Source: DATFVA01 sp963811905 (GTDB taxonomy: Bacteria; Bacteroidota; Ignavibacteria; Ignavibacteriales; Ignavibacteriaceae). From it: DNA of 64,000 bases. The translations under genes and the position numbers were made by a program. Within the stretch, counting starts at the first letter, position 1, and the number at the start of each line of letters is the position of its first letter. The stretch is from NCBI GenBank assembly GCA_963811905.1, contig CAWETK010000020.1:1-64000 (forward strand). The letters are read 5' to 3'. Under the pieces are notes generated by a model, which searched no databases, was not told the DNA's origin, and was given only the letters and a program-made list of their open reading frames with translations. Below are positions 26,605-34,293 of the stretch, piece after piece.

Positions 26605-26690
26605 AAAAAACCCGGTAACGGGGGTGTCACCGGGTCAGACTCTTTATCATCACGAGGCAGGGGTAAACCTCTGTGAACGAGTCGAAATCT
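26605..26690 (-). ncRNA. Candidate small structured RNA ending in an intrinsic terminator
   Basis: Read on the minus strand, a segment starts near 26685 with GACTC, which pairs with GAGTC near 26640 around an inner GAGG/CCTC stem. It is followed by a terminator-like hairpin, ACCCGGT (26630-26636) with ACCGGGT (26609-26615), and then TTTTTTT (26604-26610 region). A weak promoter-like pair (TTGGCC, then TAGATA) lies upstream at about 26703-26732. There is no open frame and no minus-strand gene upstream for the terminator to serve. I could not match it to a known RNA family by eye. Confidence 0.4.
26608..26637 (-). terminator. Intrinsic terminator, minus strand
   Basis: The stem ACCCGGTGAC...GTTACCGGGT with a C-rich loop runs into a T-run on the minus strand (seven A on the plus strand at 26604-26610). 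The shape is that of a Rho-independent terminator. On the plus strand it has no T-run, so it is oriented to end transcripts from the right. Confidence 0.55.
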
Positions 26691-26856
26691 ATATAATTTC
26701 AGTATCTAATCTAATAAATACATCGGCCAAACTCAATAATTCCCGCTTCTGAAATATAATATTATTAATGCTGCCCAAAAGAAATTTAAATTCCACCCTC
26801 CATAACTTCCTCAATGACTATTCTATCTCTCAATCCTCTTATCCTCCCCTCAAAAT

Positions 26857-27410
26857 TAGATCTCCGGCTGCTCCATTCCGGTAACTCCAATACGCTGTCC
26901 GATTCGCTCAATTCGGTAATTCGCCCAATCCGCCAAATTCCCACCATAATTCGCCCTACTACTCAACTGCAGCCTGTATGTCTATTGAATCCTCCATCCT
27001 CTTTCCCCTCCCCTCAAGTTTAGATCTCCGGCTGCTCCATTCCGGTAACTCCAATACGCTGTCCGATTCGCTCAATTCGGTAATTCGCCCAATCCGCTCA
27101 AATCCCACCGTGGTCCAATTCGCTAATCCACCCAATTCGCTCAATTCCCGATACCCCACCGCACCATAGCCCCCTCAATGACTACCGAATAGCTATTCTA
27201 TGCCTCAATCCTCTTCCCCCTCCCCTCAAGTTTAAATCTCCGGATGCTCCATTCCGGCAACTCCAATACGCTGTCCGATTCGCTCAATTCGCTAATCCGT
27301 CCAATTCACCAAATTCCCAACAGGATGCTCCATTCCGGTAATTCCAATACGTTGTTCGATCCGCTCAATTCGGTAATTCGCCCAATCCGCTCAATTCCCA
27401 CCGTGGTTCG
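26857..27410 (+). repeat. Four copies of an ~87-bp intergenic direct repeat
   Basis: Copies start at about 26857, 27021, 27233 and 27323. Each reads tctccgg(c/a)tgctccattccgg, then aactccaatacgctgt, then ccgattcgctcaattcg and cccaatccgc. The first three are preceded by a shared leader (caatcctctt...cccctcaa), and ctcaatgacta also recurs at 26811 and 27175. Spacing is irregular: two gaps of about 80-125 bases, then a direct junction. The strand is very poor in purines. Short open frames through the copies are repeat translations, not genes. Confidence 0.85.
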
Positions 27411-27453
27411 CCCCAATACTCCATTCCTCCATAACTCCATCACTCCTCCATCT

Positions 27454-27509
27454 CACATACGTCTCACATACGTTCCACATTCATCCCACATACGTCCCAC
27501 ATACGTTTG
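27454..27509 (+). repeat. Short tandem cacatacgt repeat
   Basis: The unit cacatacgt plus 2-3 pyrimidines occurs four times, with one diverged copy (cacattcat) in the middle. It ends about 50 bases before the start of the gene at 27560, within its probable promoter region. Confidence 0.7.
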
Positions 27510-27559
27510 AAATATTATCTAAAAAGTAGTATATTTCGGTTAAAAAGGAGAGAAAAATT

Positions 27560-28213
27560 ATGGCAGAAGTTAAAGCATCAGTAATAGGAGAACTCAGCGG
27601 GAGAATTGAGAATTTTATCTACAGAAACCGTTATGGTAAAGTAATAGCGTATGCACGGCCTATAAATCAAAAGGTTAGTAAATCGCAGAAAGCGGTAACA
27701 GCCCGAAAAAACTTTGCTGCTGTAGTTACCCTGGCTAAAACTGTAAACTCGGTTCTGAAACTAAAAGAAGTCTGGCGGTCCGCAAAGGTAGAGGGTACAA
27801 GTGCATATCATCGGCTCATAAGGAATAATGCAAAGCTTGTAAATAATGGATTACTGACAACGGAAAATAAAATTACCCCTGAAGGACTTCCATTGCATCT
27901 GAGTTCAGCAGAAATTGAAAATAAGATATTATATCTGTCTTTAGAGTGCCCTCAAAGTGCGGATCTTACTTTCCCTGCTATGATGTATATTCATCTTTAT
28001 TTCGGAAAGGCATCAGGAACGATGGTCCCGTTGTTCAAAGAAATATCTGAACCAAAACCTGGCGGTGTTTATAACCTGGAAATTTCACTTGAGGGCAGCA
28101 CAAAGAAACTGCTTGCCAAAGATCCTGCCCCTGTTGTCTATGCAGCACTCGCTGGAGGTACGGCTTACAAGAAAAAAGTCTATTGGACCAGCACAGTCTC
28201 GTCTCAGTTGTAG
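27560..28213 (+). CDS. Conserved-type hypothetical protein, DUF6266-like N-terminus
   Basis: The 217-residue product has no signal peptide. Its first 60 residues (GELSGRIENFIYRNRYGKVIAYARPINQKVSKSQKAVTARKNFAAV) follow the pattern seen in DUF6266-type proteins of Bacteroidota (Gly-x-x-Gly..gn..yr..Gly..v.r), a family without known function. The C-terminal half is beta-rich (LYLSLECPQ, MYIHLYFGK, GVYNLEISLEG). It has a strong ribosome site (aaaggagag) and stands alone after the repeat region. The family call is from memory of the pattern and is weak. Confidence 0.55.
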   Translation: MAEVKASVIGELSGRIENFIYRNRYGKVIAYARPINQKVSKSQKAVTARKNFAAVVTLAKTVNSVLKLKEVWRSAKVEGTSAYHRLIRNNAKLVNNGLLTTENKITPEGLPLHLSSAEIENKILYLSLECPQSADLTFPAMMYIHLYFGKASGTMVPLFKEISEPKPGGVYNLEISLEGSTKKLLAKDPAPVVYAALAGGTAYKKKVYWTSTVSSQL

Positions 28214-28881
28214 CTGCTTCAATCGATTCCTGATTGAATATTGATAGTTTTCCGGAAGAAACCGTGACTACTAATAGACTGGCTGCGCCTCGAAGGGAGG
28301 GTCGCAAAAGTTACTATATTATTATCATCGTAAAATAGATGCATTTGTGGCGGGTGACAACTATTCATCTTGTATATAGAATAGTACAATAATTCCGCTT
28401 TATACTTGTATCCAACCATTTTTTAGTTAGTTCTGATATTTCTCTTGTCAGGTGCCCTCAATACTGTAAAAATTGTTCTGTTTTTCAGTAAAAATCGACT
28501 ACTGGTTAAGGAAAATCCTCTGATTCGCGGTTTCTTCACTGGTATAATTTATGAACTATTATATTGAAATAATTTAGAGGAAGCCGGGGAATAAACAGGC
28601 GGAATAAGGAAAATATTTATCGCCAGGGGTAAAATGTTCTCTTCCGCCTGTCTTATTTATTATGAAAATCTTCGGTCACAACCCCGTTTTACTAAAAAAT
28701 ACATATTGATCGTGTTGTTAAATAATACCTCTTCCGGAGTATATGTGGCGGTACACCATTAATGAGATCCGGTATCTTCAGATGAATTAACCTGCTGATT
28801 ATTCTTTGAAATTGATTGAGAACATCCCGAAGGATATATTTATTACTGGTAAATATTTTTATTTAACAAGCGGGGCGAGGT
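28214..28881. other. Non-coding region, 668 bases
   Basis: No gene is supported. Apart from the 10-bp inverted repeat at 28595-28651, the sequence is AT-rich without obvious repeats. Its right end contains the leader of the membrane-protein gene at 28882. Confidence 0.5.
28595..28651. repeat. 10-bp perfect inverted repeat with 37-base loop
   Basis: ACAGGCGGAA (28595-28604) pairs perfectly with TTCCGCCTGT (28642-28651). A weakly T-rich tail (cttatttatt) follows on the plus strand. It might be a cruciform, an RNA hairpin or the remnant of a small mobile element. Confidence 0.55.
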
Positions 28882-29298
28882 ATGCGGTACAAAAAAACAT
28901 TTTCAATTTACTTATTAATTATTTTTGTGCTGCTGGAAGGTATAAGCGGTCTTTATGGCGGGATAGCTTTAATAATCGATCCTTCCGGCGGACAAATCGG
29001 CCTTCCTTCAACCTGGCTCGAAGGCTCACCTTTTAAAGATTACCTGATCCCCGGTATTATATTATTGACGGTTTTAGGGGTATTTCCCCTGATTACGACA
29101 ATGGGACTCATAAACGGAACCAGGAAGGCATTGATCTCTTCAAGGTTGATTGGCTATGCTCTGGTTATATGGATTGCAGTTGAGATACTTATAATCGGGT
29201 ACCAGCCCGATCCGCCGCTGCAATTAATTTACGGTATTGAGGGAATAATTATTCTGCTTCTCAGCTATTCAACAAGTGTTACAAATTATTATACGTAG
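28882..29298 (+). CDS. Small four-helix membrane protein of unknown function
   Basis: The 138-residue protein has four predicted membrane helices (about 7-32, 55-77, 85-105 and 112-132). A conserved-looking loop between helices 1 and 2 reads GGIALIIDPSGGQIGLPSTWLEGSPFKDYLIPG, a pattern I have seen in Bacteroidota hypothetical membrane proteins. No catalytic motif is visible. It is a single gene with long non-coding DNA on both sides. Confidence 0.7.
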   Translation: MRYKKTFSIYLLIIFVLLEGISGLYGGIALIIDPSGGQIGLPSTWLEGSPFKDYLIPGIILLTVLGVFPLITTMGLINGTRKALISSRLIGYALVIWIAVEILIIGYQPDPPLQLIYGIEGIIILLLSYSTSVTNYYT

Positions 29299-29348
29299 GG
29301 AGGAATGATTGAATTGGACAGCCTGTGTGAATATCATTAATGAGCTGA

Positions 29349-29444
29349 TTACCAACGATAGGTTGGGAAGTCTTCGACCAAGAAATCTTTTCGAATTCTA
29401 AGATTTCTTCCCACGTCCCACCTTCGATGAACTTCGGTTGGTAA
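29349..29444. repeat. Nested palindromic element, 96 bases
   Basis: Outer arms TTACCAAC (29349-29356)/GTTGGTAA (29437-29444) enclose a near-match pair AGGTTGGGA / TCCCACCT and a perfect inner pair AAGAAATCTT (29380-29389)/AAGATTTCTT (29400-29409). The nested order would fold into one long hairpin. It is non-coding and lies 50 bases after the membrane-protein gene. Confidence 0.6.
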
Positions 29445-29577
29445 GTTGAGATGGAATAATTTTCTTGCGCGAATTATGGTTGCCGATTTACCGCACTAAG
29501 AATGAATGGTATCCCCAGTCATATTTTTGTTTTTTTTGGTTAAGATATTAGAACTCACAACAGTTGGTAGCGTATAG

Positions 29578-29639
29578 CGGTGGCTGAGTGTCCCGCCTTT
29601 GCTATATATCCTTATGGGCGGGACGTATCGAAGCCACCG
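29578..29639. repeat. Nested palindromic element, 62 bases
   Basis: Outer arms CGGTGGCT (29578-29585)/AGCCACCG (29632-29639) enclose TCCCGCC (29591-29597)/GGCGGGA (29617-29623); both pairs are perfect. It is a strong potential hairpin in either strand's RNA. The rest of the gap (29299-29848) shows no gene. Confidence 0.6.
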
Positions 29640-29848
29640 AAAATAAAAAATGTTCAATAATATACAGAGCTTCTTACCTATCCGTGGTTGCTTTGGTTGT
29701 CGGCTATGCGGCGCTAAGGTCGAATGAATCATTCAATTTCAACGGTTTATACCTTTTTTACTTTTCATTTAATTATTTATTAACCTCTAAATAGTACAAA
29801 TGAAGCCCGAAAGAATTATTTTACTTGTTCACTTTTAAAAGGTAATGT

Positions 29849-30745
29849 ATGTCGGTTATTGATGATAAAAATGAAATTATAAACTTTCAGAAAATAGCTA
29901 AGAATATTAAACCAAGTCCCGGTGAAATTCCTGAGATAAACGGACTGGATATATACGGAGAAACAATACCGCTGCACGGGGAAGTGTGCGGTGATCATAT
30001 AATTTATGTCGATTTCTCAAAAAGATTCAACCTTGAGGAAAGAATAAAACGTGCGGAATTAACCGATAAAATAGAAGTAATTAAAAAATTAAATGGACTA
30101 AAAAACAAGGCGGGAATACTCTTGGCGGATGTTTCGGGTCATAGCATAACAGACTATCTTCTGAATGCTATGCTCCACCAGGCCTTTCTTGTGGGCGCCA
30201 GTTACGAACTTACAATGTTCGGAGAAATAACTATTGATCTATTTGAAACTATCAACCAGAGGTTTCATCAGTCATCCAGTATCGATAAATTTATAACCCT
30301 TATTTACGGTGAAATAGAAAATGATGGCGAGTTCAGATTTATATCTGCAGCTCATCCGCTTCCGCTTGTATTTTCGAATGAATTCAACAGAATAGTCAAT
30401 ATAGATAGTCATAACTTCACAAACTTTGTTCCCATCGGCACATTGCCTTCAGGTGCTGATATAGACAATAAAAATTCTCAGAGCATTTTCGGTTATAAGG
30501 GTAGATATTCTCTTAACAATCTTAACGTTATGGGAAGAGGAGATATACTTCTTCTCTTCTCAGACGGGTTTACAGAGCAAAAAGGTGGGGAATTAAATTA
30601 CGTTAAAGACAGGCTCGAACAGCAGCTGATCTTCACAAAACATCTCCCCGCCAGGGAAATCTTCTTTAAAATACAGGAAGACTTCATCAATTACTGCGGA
30701 GCTCCGGACGATGATGCAACGCTAATATTGATTAAACGGACGTAA
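29849..30745 (+). CDS. SpoIIE-type PP2C protein phosphatase
   Basis: The 298-residue protein is a PP2C/SpoIIE phosphatase with only a short N-terminal extension and no GAF or membrane segment. Metal-site segments are GEVCGDHIIYVDF, LADVSGHSITDYLL, LLFSDGFTEQ and APDDDATLILI. An insertion of about 35 charged residues separates the first two segments (RFNLEERIKRAELTDKIEVIKKLNGLKNKAG). It is the third such phosphatase in 9 kb and may serve the STAS protein at 33807. The start at 29849 has aaggta upstream. Confidence 0.85.
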   Translation: MSVIDDKNEIINFQKIAKNIKPSPGEIPEINGLDIYGETIPLHGEVCGDHIIYVDFSKRFNLEERIKRAELTDKIEVIKKLNGLKNKAGILLADVSGHSITDYLLNAMLHQAFLVGASYELTMFGEITIDLFETINQRFHQSSSIDKFITLIYGEIENDGEFRFISAAHPLPLVFSNEFNRIVNIDSHNFTNFVPIGTLPSGADIDNKNSQSIFGYKGRYSLNNLNVMGRGDILLLFSDGFTEQKGGELNYVKDRLEQQLIFTKHLPAREIFFKIQEDFINYCGAPDDDATLILIKRT

Positions 30746-30844
30746 ATCCTGCCTGCAGAATCCTTTATCAAACTGATATAAGTTTCATAGTTCATTAATA
30801 TTGCGTATATATAGAACTGTTCTTAAACATAAAAAGAAAAAAAT

Positions 30845-31498
30845 ATGTATACTGCAATAATTATAGTACTGCTTGCCCTGGCAATTTATTTAACATACAG
30901 TGGAGTAAAGGGCAATAAAAAAGGGAGAGCAGCAGCTGGTATAGCAATCGGGGCAGCTACAATAGTCTTATTCTGGTCGCTCGATTTCTGGACGGAAATG
31001 CTCTGGTTTGAAAATCTCGGTTATGGCGACAGATTCTGGGTCTATATAATCGCCCAGACAGTCGCAGGTATTGCCGGCGCCCTGATCTCTGCGGGGATTG
31101 TTTCTTTACTGACATATTCAATTCCTTCATCAAAAAAATCCATCAAAAGAATTGTGCAGGGGATAGCTTTGATAGGAGGCGCTGTCTGGGGAGCTTCTGA
31201 CTGGCAGATTATGCTGAAATTCTGGTTTCGGGTTTCAATGGGTGTTGCTGAACCGGTGCTTAATAAGGATGCAGGGTTTTATCTGTTTACACTACCTTTC
31301 CTGGACAGTATTTATACACTGTTGATAATTCTGACTTTAATCTCATTCGGAGGAATTCTCTTCAGCTCCTTTCTGAGGTTTGATGAGAAGGGAAATCTTA
31401 CCGCTAACTTCTCCGGCTTTGACCGTTATATCTCAGCAAAACCCTATACCAATGTCACTGATTACAGGCTCGTTCTTAATACTCGTGCTGGCTTATGA
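30845..31498 (+). CDS. UPF0182 membrane protein, N-terminal fragment
   Basis: The 217-residue frame holds about five membrane helices and matches the start of the UPF0182 (COG1615) family, including FWTEMLWFENLGYGDRFWVYIIAQ and PVLNKDAGFYLFTLPFLDSIYTLL. It ends in an out-of-register tail (TNVTDYRLVLNTRAGL). The expected continuation MSLITGSFLILVLAYDKYLSRFDLMFS is in the +1 frame, so one extra base lies near 31440-31455. The function of the family is unknown. Confidence 0.8.
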   Translation: MYTAIIIVLLALAIYLTYSGVKGNKKGRAAAGIAIGAATIVLFWSLDFWTEMLWFENLGYGDRFWVYIIAQTVAGIAGALISAGIVSLLTYSIPSSKKSIKRIVQGIALIGGAVWGASDWQIMLKFWFRVSMGVAEPVLNKDAGFYLFTLPFLDSIYTLLIILTLISFGGILFSSFLRFDEKGNLTANFSGFDRYISAKPYTNVTDYRLVLNTRAGL

Positions 31499-33695
31499 TA
31501 AATATCTCAGCAGGTTCGACCTCATGTTTTCAGATATGGGGATAGTGCGGGGACCTGGTTGGACGGATGTAAATATTCTCCTCCCTGCTTATGATATTAT
31601 AATCGTCATTATGATTTTGTTTGCTGCCGCCCTCCTGATAAAACCTGCACGTGTGATGCTCCAGAAATTTTATTCAAGATTAAAAATCAGGAACGTCGGT
31701 TCCGAACCTGTCCTCGTTATTTCTGTCCTGGTTACAATTATCGGCTTATGGTTTATCGGCCTTACAGCAATTCCCGGTATTTTCCAGTGGCTGCGGGTTG
31801 TACCGAACGAAATAACATATGAAAGACCTTACATTGAAAATAATATAAAGCTTACGCGCTATGGGTTTAACCTTCAGAATATTGAGGAAAAGGAATATCC
31901 TGCAAACGATGTTTTTAATAAGCAGACAGTGCAGGATAACCCTGCTACGTTTGAAAATATCAGGCTGTGGGACTGGCGGGCTCTCCAGGATGTTTATAAA
32001 CAGTTCCAGGAAATCCGGCTTTACTATGAATTTAAAGATGTGGATATAGACCGTTACCATTTCAATAATGAGTACAGGCAGGTGATGGTATCTGCAAGAG
32101 AGATGGAATCAGCAAACCTTCCCATACAGAGCCAGACATTTGTTAATACACGATTTAAGTATACCCATGGATATGGGATTACATTAACAACGGTAAGCGA
32201 CTTTACTCCCGAGGGACTTCCTAACCTCCTGATAAAAGATATACCTCCTGTAAGCAAATACCCTGAACTTGAAGTAAAGCAGCCTCAGATCTATTATGGT
32301 GAACTTACTGATTCCTACGTGATAGTTAATTCTGATGAACCTGAATTTGATTACCCGAGCGGGGAACAGAATGTTGATGTCAAATACCAGGGAAAAGGCG
32401 GGGTAAGGATTTCAAATATATGGCGGAAATTTCTGTTCGGCTGGAAGTTTGACGGCACTAAATTTTTCTTCTCCGGTTATCCGAATTCTCAAAGCAGGAT
32501 AATGTTTCACCGGCAGATTATGGACAGGGTAAGGACTCTTGCACCTTTTTTAGAATTCGATAAGGACCCTTATGTAGTTCTCGGGGATGATGGTAAACTC
32601 TACTGGATGATCGATGCATATACCACAAGCAGCTATTTCCCCTATAGCGAAGTTTTTCATTCAACAGAAAAGATAGGTTATAAAGAAGGAGAATCAACAA
32701 GAACATTAACAACCAATACCGCTCCCGAGCTGGATGGAATTAACTATATAAGAAATTCTGTGAAGGTGGTTGTTGATGCTTACAACGGTACAACTGATTT
32801 TTATATCTTTGATGAAAAAGACCCTCTCATAAAGGTTTGGGACAAAATCTTCCCCGGTTTATTCAAAAAGAAGTCGGAGATGCCCGCAGACTTAATGAGG
32901 CATATCAGGTATCCTATTGATTTTCTCATGGTAGAGGGATTGATGTACGCAAAGTATCATATGACGGATCCAACCGTTTTCTACAACCAGGAGGATTTGT
33001 GGATAAGAGCTACGGAAAAATATTATAACGATGTTCAGCCGGTAAATCCTTATTATATAATGTGGCAGCTTCCCAAAACAAAAAAATCGGAGTTCGTGCT
33101 TATACTTCCGTTTACTCCCAAAAACCGGCAGGTATCAATAGGATGGATAGCAGGCATGTGCGACGGGGATAATTACGGGAGATTTATTGCATATAAATTC
33201 CCGAAGGAGAAAAGTGTCCTCGGACCTCAGCAGGTTGAGACTAAGATCGATCAGGATAGTTATTTATCCGGTCAGCTTTCGTTATGGGATCAGCGCGGTT
33301 CTAACGTAATCCGCGGAAACGTACTGGCCATTCCTGTTGATCAGACAATAATTTATGTTGAACCTATTTATCTGCAGGCTGAGACTGCTGCATATCCGGA
33401 ATTGCGCCTGGTGGCTGTAATGCACGATGATAACCTCAGCTATGCAGAGACATTTCAGGAAGCACTTCAGGGATTGTATGGTGAAACTCCTGTTAAGCAG
33501 GTTACAACAAAAGAAGAAACAGGAGTTCAGCCCGCAGAAACAACAACGGATGAAAAAATTAAGCAGGCAAATGATGCATTTAATAATTACCTTGAATACC
33601 AGGGACAGAAAGAATTTCAAAAAGCTGCCGGCGAGCTGGAAAAACTGCAGTCTATTTTGAAAGAATTATCGGAGGCGCATAGAAAAGGTAAATAG
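31380..33695 (+). CDS. UPF0182 membrane protein, C-terminal fragment
   Basis: Real coding begins near 31450; the first ~20 residues of this frame are out of register. It contains the last membrane helices (SLITGSFLILVLAY, IIIVIMILFAAALLI, VISVLVTIIGLWFIGL) and the large extracytoplasmic domain of UPF0182 (YERPYIENNIKLTRYGFNL, NPATFENIRLWDWRALQDVYKQ, IRNSVKVVVDAYNGTTDFYIFD, LPFTPKNRQVSIGWIAGMCDGDNYG). The charged C-terminus (DEKIKQANDAFNNYLEYQGQKEFQKAAGELEKL) is also typical. Joined to the upstream piece the protein would be about 950 residues, the normal family size. Confidence 0.82.
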   Translation: MMRREILPLTSPALTVISQQNPIPMSLITGSFLILVLAYDKYLSRFDLMFSDMGIVRGPGWTDVNILLPAYDIIIVIMILFAAALLIKPARVMLQKFYSRLKIRNVGSEPVLVISVLVTIIGLWFIGLTAIPGIFQWLRVVPNEITYERPYIENNIKLTRYGFNLQNIEEKEYPANDVFNKQTVQDNPATFENIRLWDWRALQDVYKQFQEIRLYYEFKDVDIDRYHFNNEYRQVMVSAREMESANLPIQSQTFVNTRFKYTHGYGITLTTVSDFTPEGLPNLLIKDIPPVSKYPELEVKQPQIYYGELTDSYVIVNSDEPEFDYPSGEQNVDVKYQGKGGVRISNIWRKFLFGWKFDGTKFFFSGYPNSQSRIMFHRQIMDRVRTLAPFLEFDKDPYVVLGDDGKLYWMIDAYTTSSYFPYSEVFHSTEKIGYKEGESTRTLTTNTAPELDGINYIRNSVKVVVDAYNGTTDFYIFDEKDPLIKVWDKIFPGLFKKKSEMPADLMRHIRYPIDFLMVEGLMYAKYHMTDPTVFYNQEDLWIRATEKYYNDVQPVNPYYIMWQLPKTKKSEFVLILPFTPKNRQVSIGWIAGMCDGDNYGRFIAYKFPKEKSVLGPQQVETKIDQDSYLSGQLSLWDQRGSNVIRGNVLAIPVDQTIIYVEPIYLQAETAAYPELRLVAVMHDDNLSYAETFQEALQGLYGETPVKQVTTKEETGVQPAETTTDEKIKQANDAFNNYLEYQGQKEFQKAAGELEKLQSILKELSEAHRKGK

Positions 33696-33806
33696 AATAA
33701 ATACCTTTCTTTCTGTTGATTCATATTATTTCAATATGCATCTTACTATTGAAAATTCAGAAATAACAACTATTTTTGTGCAAAAGAATATTATAAGGAG
33801 AGATTT

Positions 33807-34112
33807 ATGGAAATTAGTGCAGAACATAAACTGGATAAATCTGTAATTGCTATCGAAAAAAATAAACTGATCGGAGTAGAAAGCGAAGAATTTCAGAAAC
33901 TTGTCCAGGAATCGATAGATAAAGGAAGCGGGGAAATTATAATAGATCTGGCTAAGGTTGAATATATTTCAAGCTGGGGTATAGGTCTTTTAGTGCATGC
34001 ATATACAAGCTGCCACAACAAAAATATAAAATTCAGTCTGACTCATGTTAACCAGCAGGTAATGAACGTGCTGAGCCAGTTAAAACTGACGACCCTCTTC
34101 AATATTGATTGA
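33807..34112 (+). CDS. STAS-domain anti-sigma factor antagonist
   Basis: The 101-residue product is a single STAS domain with the phospho-acceptor segment IIDLAKVEYISSWGIGLLVHAY; the Ser is retained. It has a good ribosome site (aaggagag). It is the second STAS gene in the window and lies 3 kb after the stand-alone SpoIIE phosphatase. No HATPase kinase or sigma factor is adjacent, so its partners must be elsewhere or be the products of 22421-24182. Confidence 0.85.
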   Translation: MEISAEHKLDKSVIAIEKNKLIGVESEEFQKLVQESIDKGSGEIIIDLAKVEYISSWGIGLLVHAYTSCHNKNIKFSLTHVNQQVMNVLSQLKLTTLFNID

Positions 34113-34293
34113 GAGTATCAACGGCAGACTACCTTTAATTATATTTAATATCAGACCCAGCCTATGTTATTAGCCGGACAAAGTACCGGCTGCAGGTTGG
34201 TGCACTGCCTGAATATCAAATTAATTTATCCAACCCGGGCTATTTTTTACTAATTTTATAATATTGCTATTTAATTATTATCCGGGAATCGGG

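Noticed and set aside
26605..26690. Known riboswitch or the small SRP RNA
   Set aside because: I could not find the SRP GGAAG...AGCAG core or a c-di-GMP or cobalamin consensus, and there is no downstream gene on that strand for a riboswitch to control.
26857..27410. Possible CRISPR array
   Set aside because: The repeats are about 87 bases, spacing is irregular, two copies abut with almost no spacer, and no cas gene is near.
26814..27510. Several short plus-strand reading frames with HSGNSNTLSDSLNSVIRPIR-like sequence
   Set aside because: They are translations of the DNA repeats, have no ribosome sites, and change frame or length from copy to copy.
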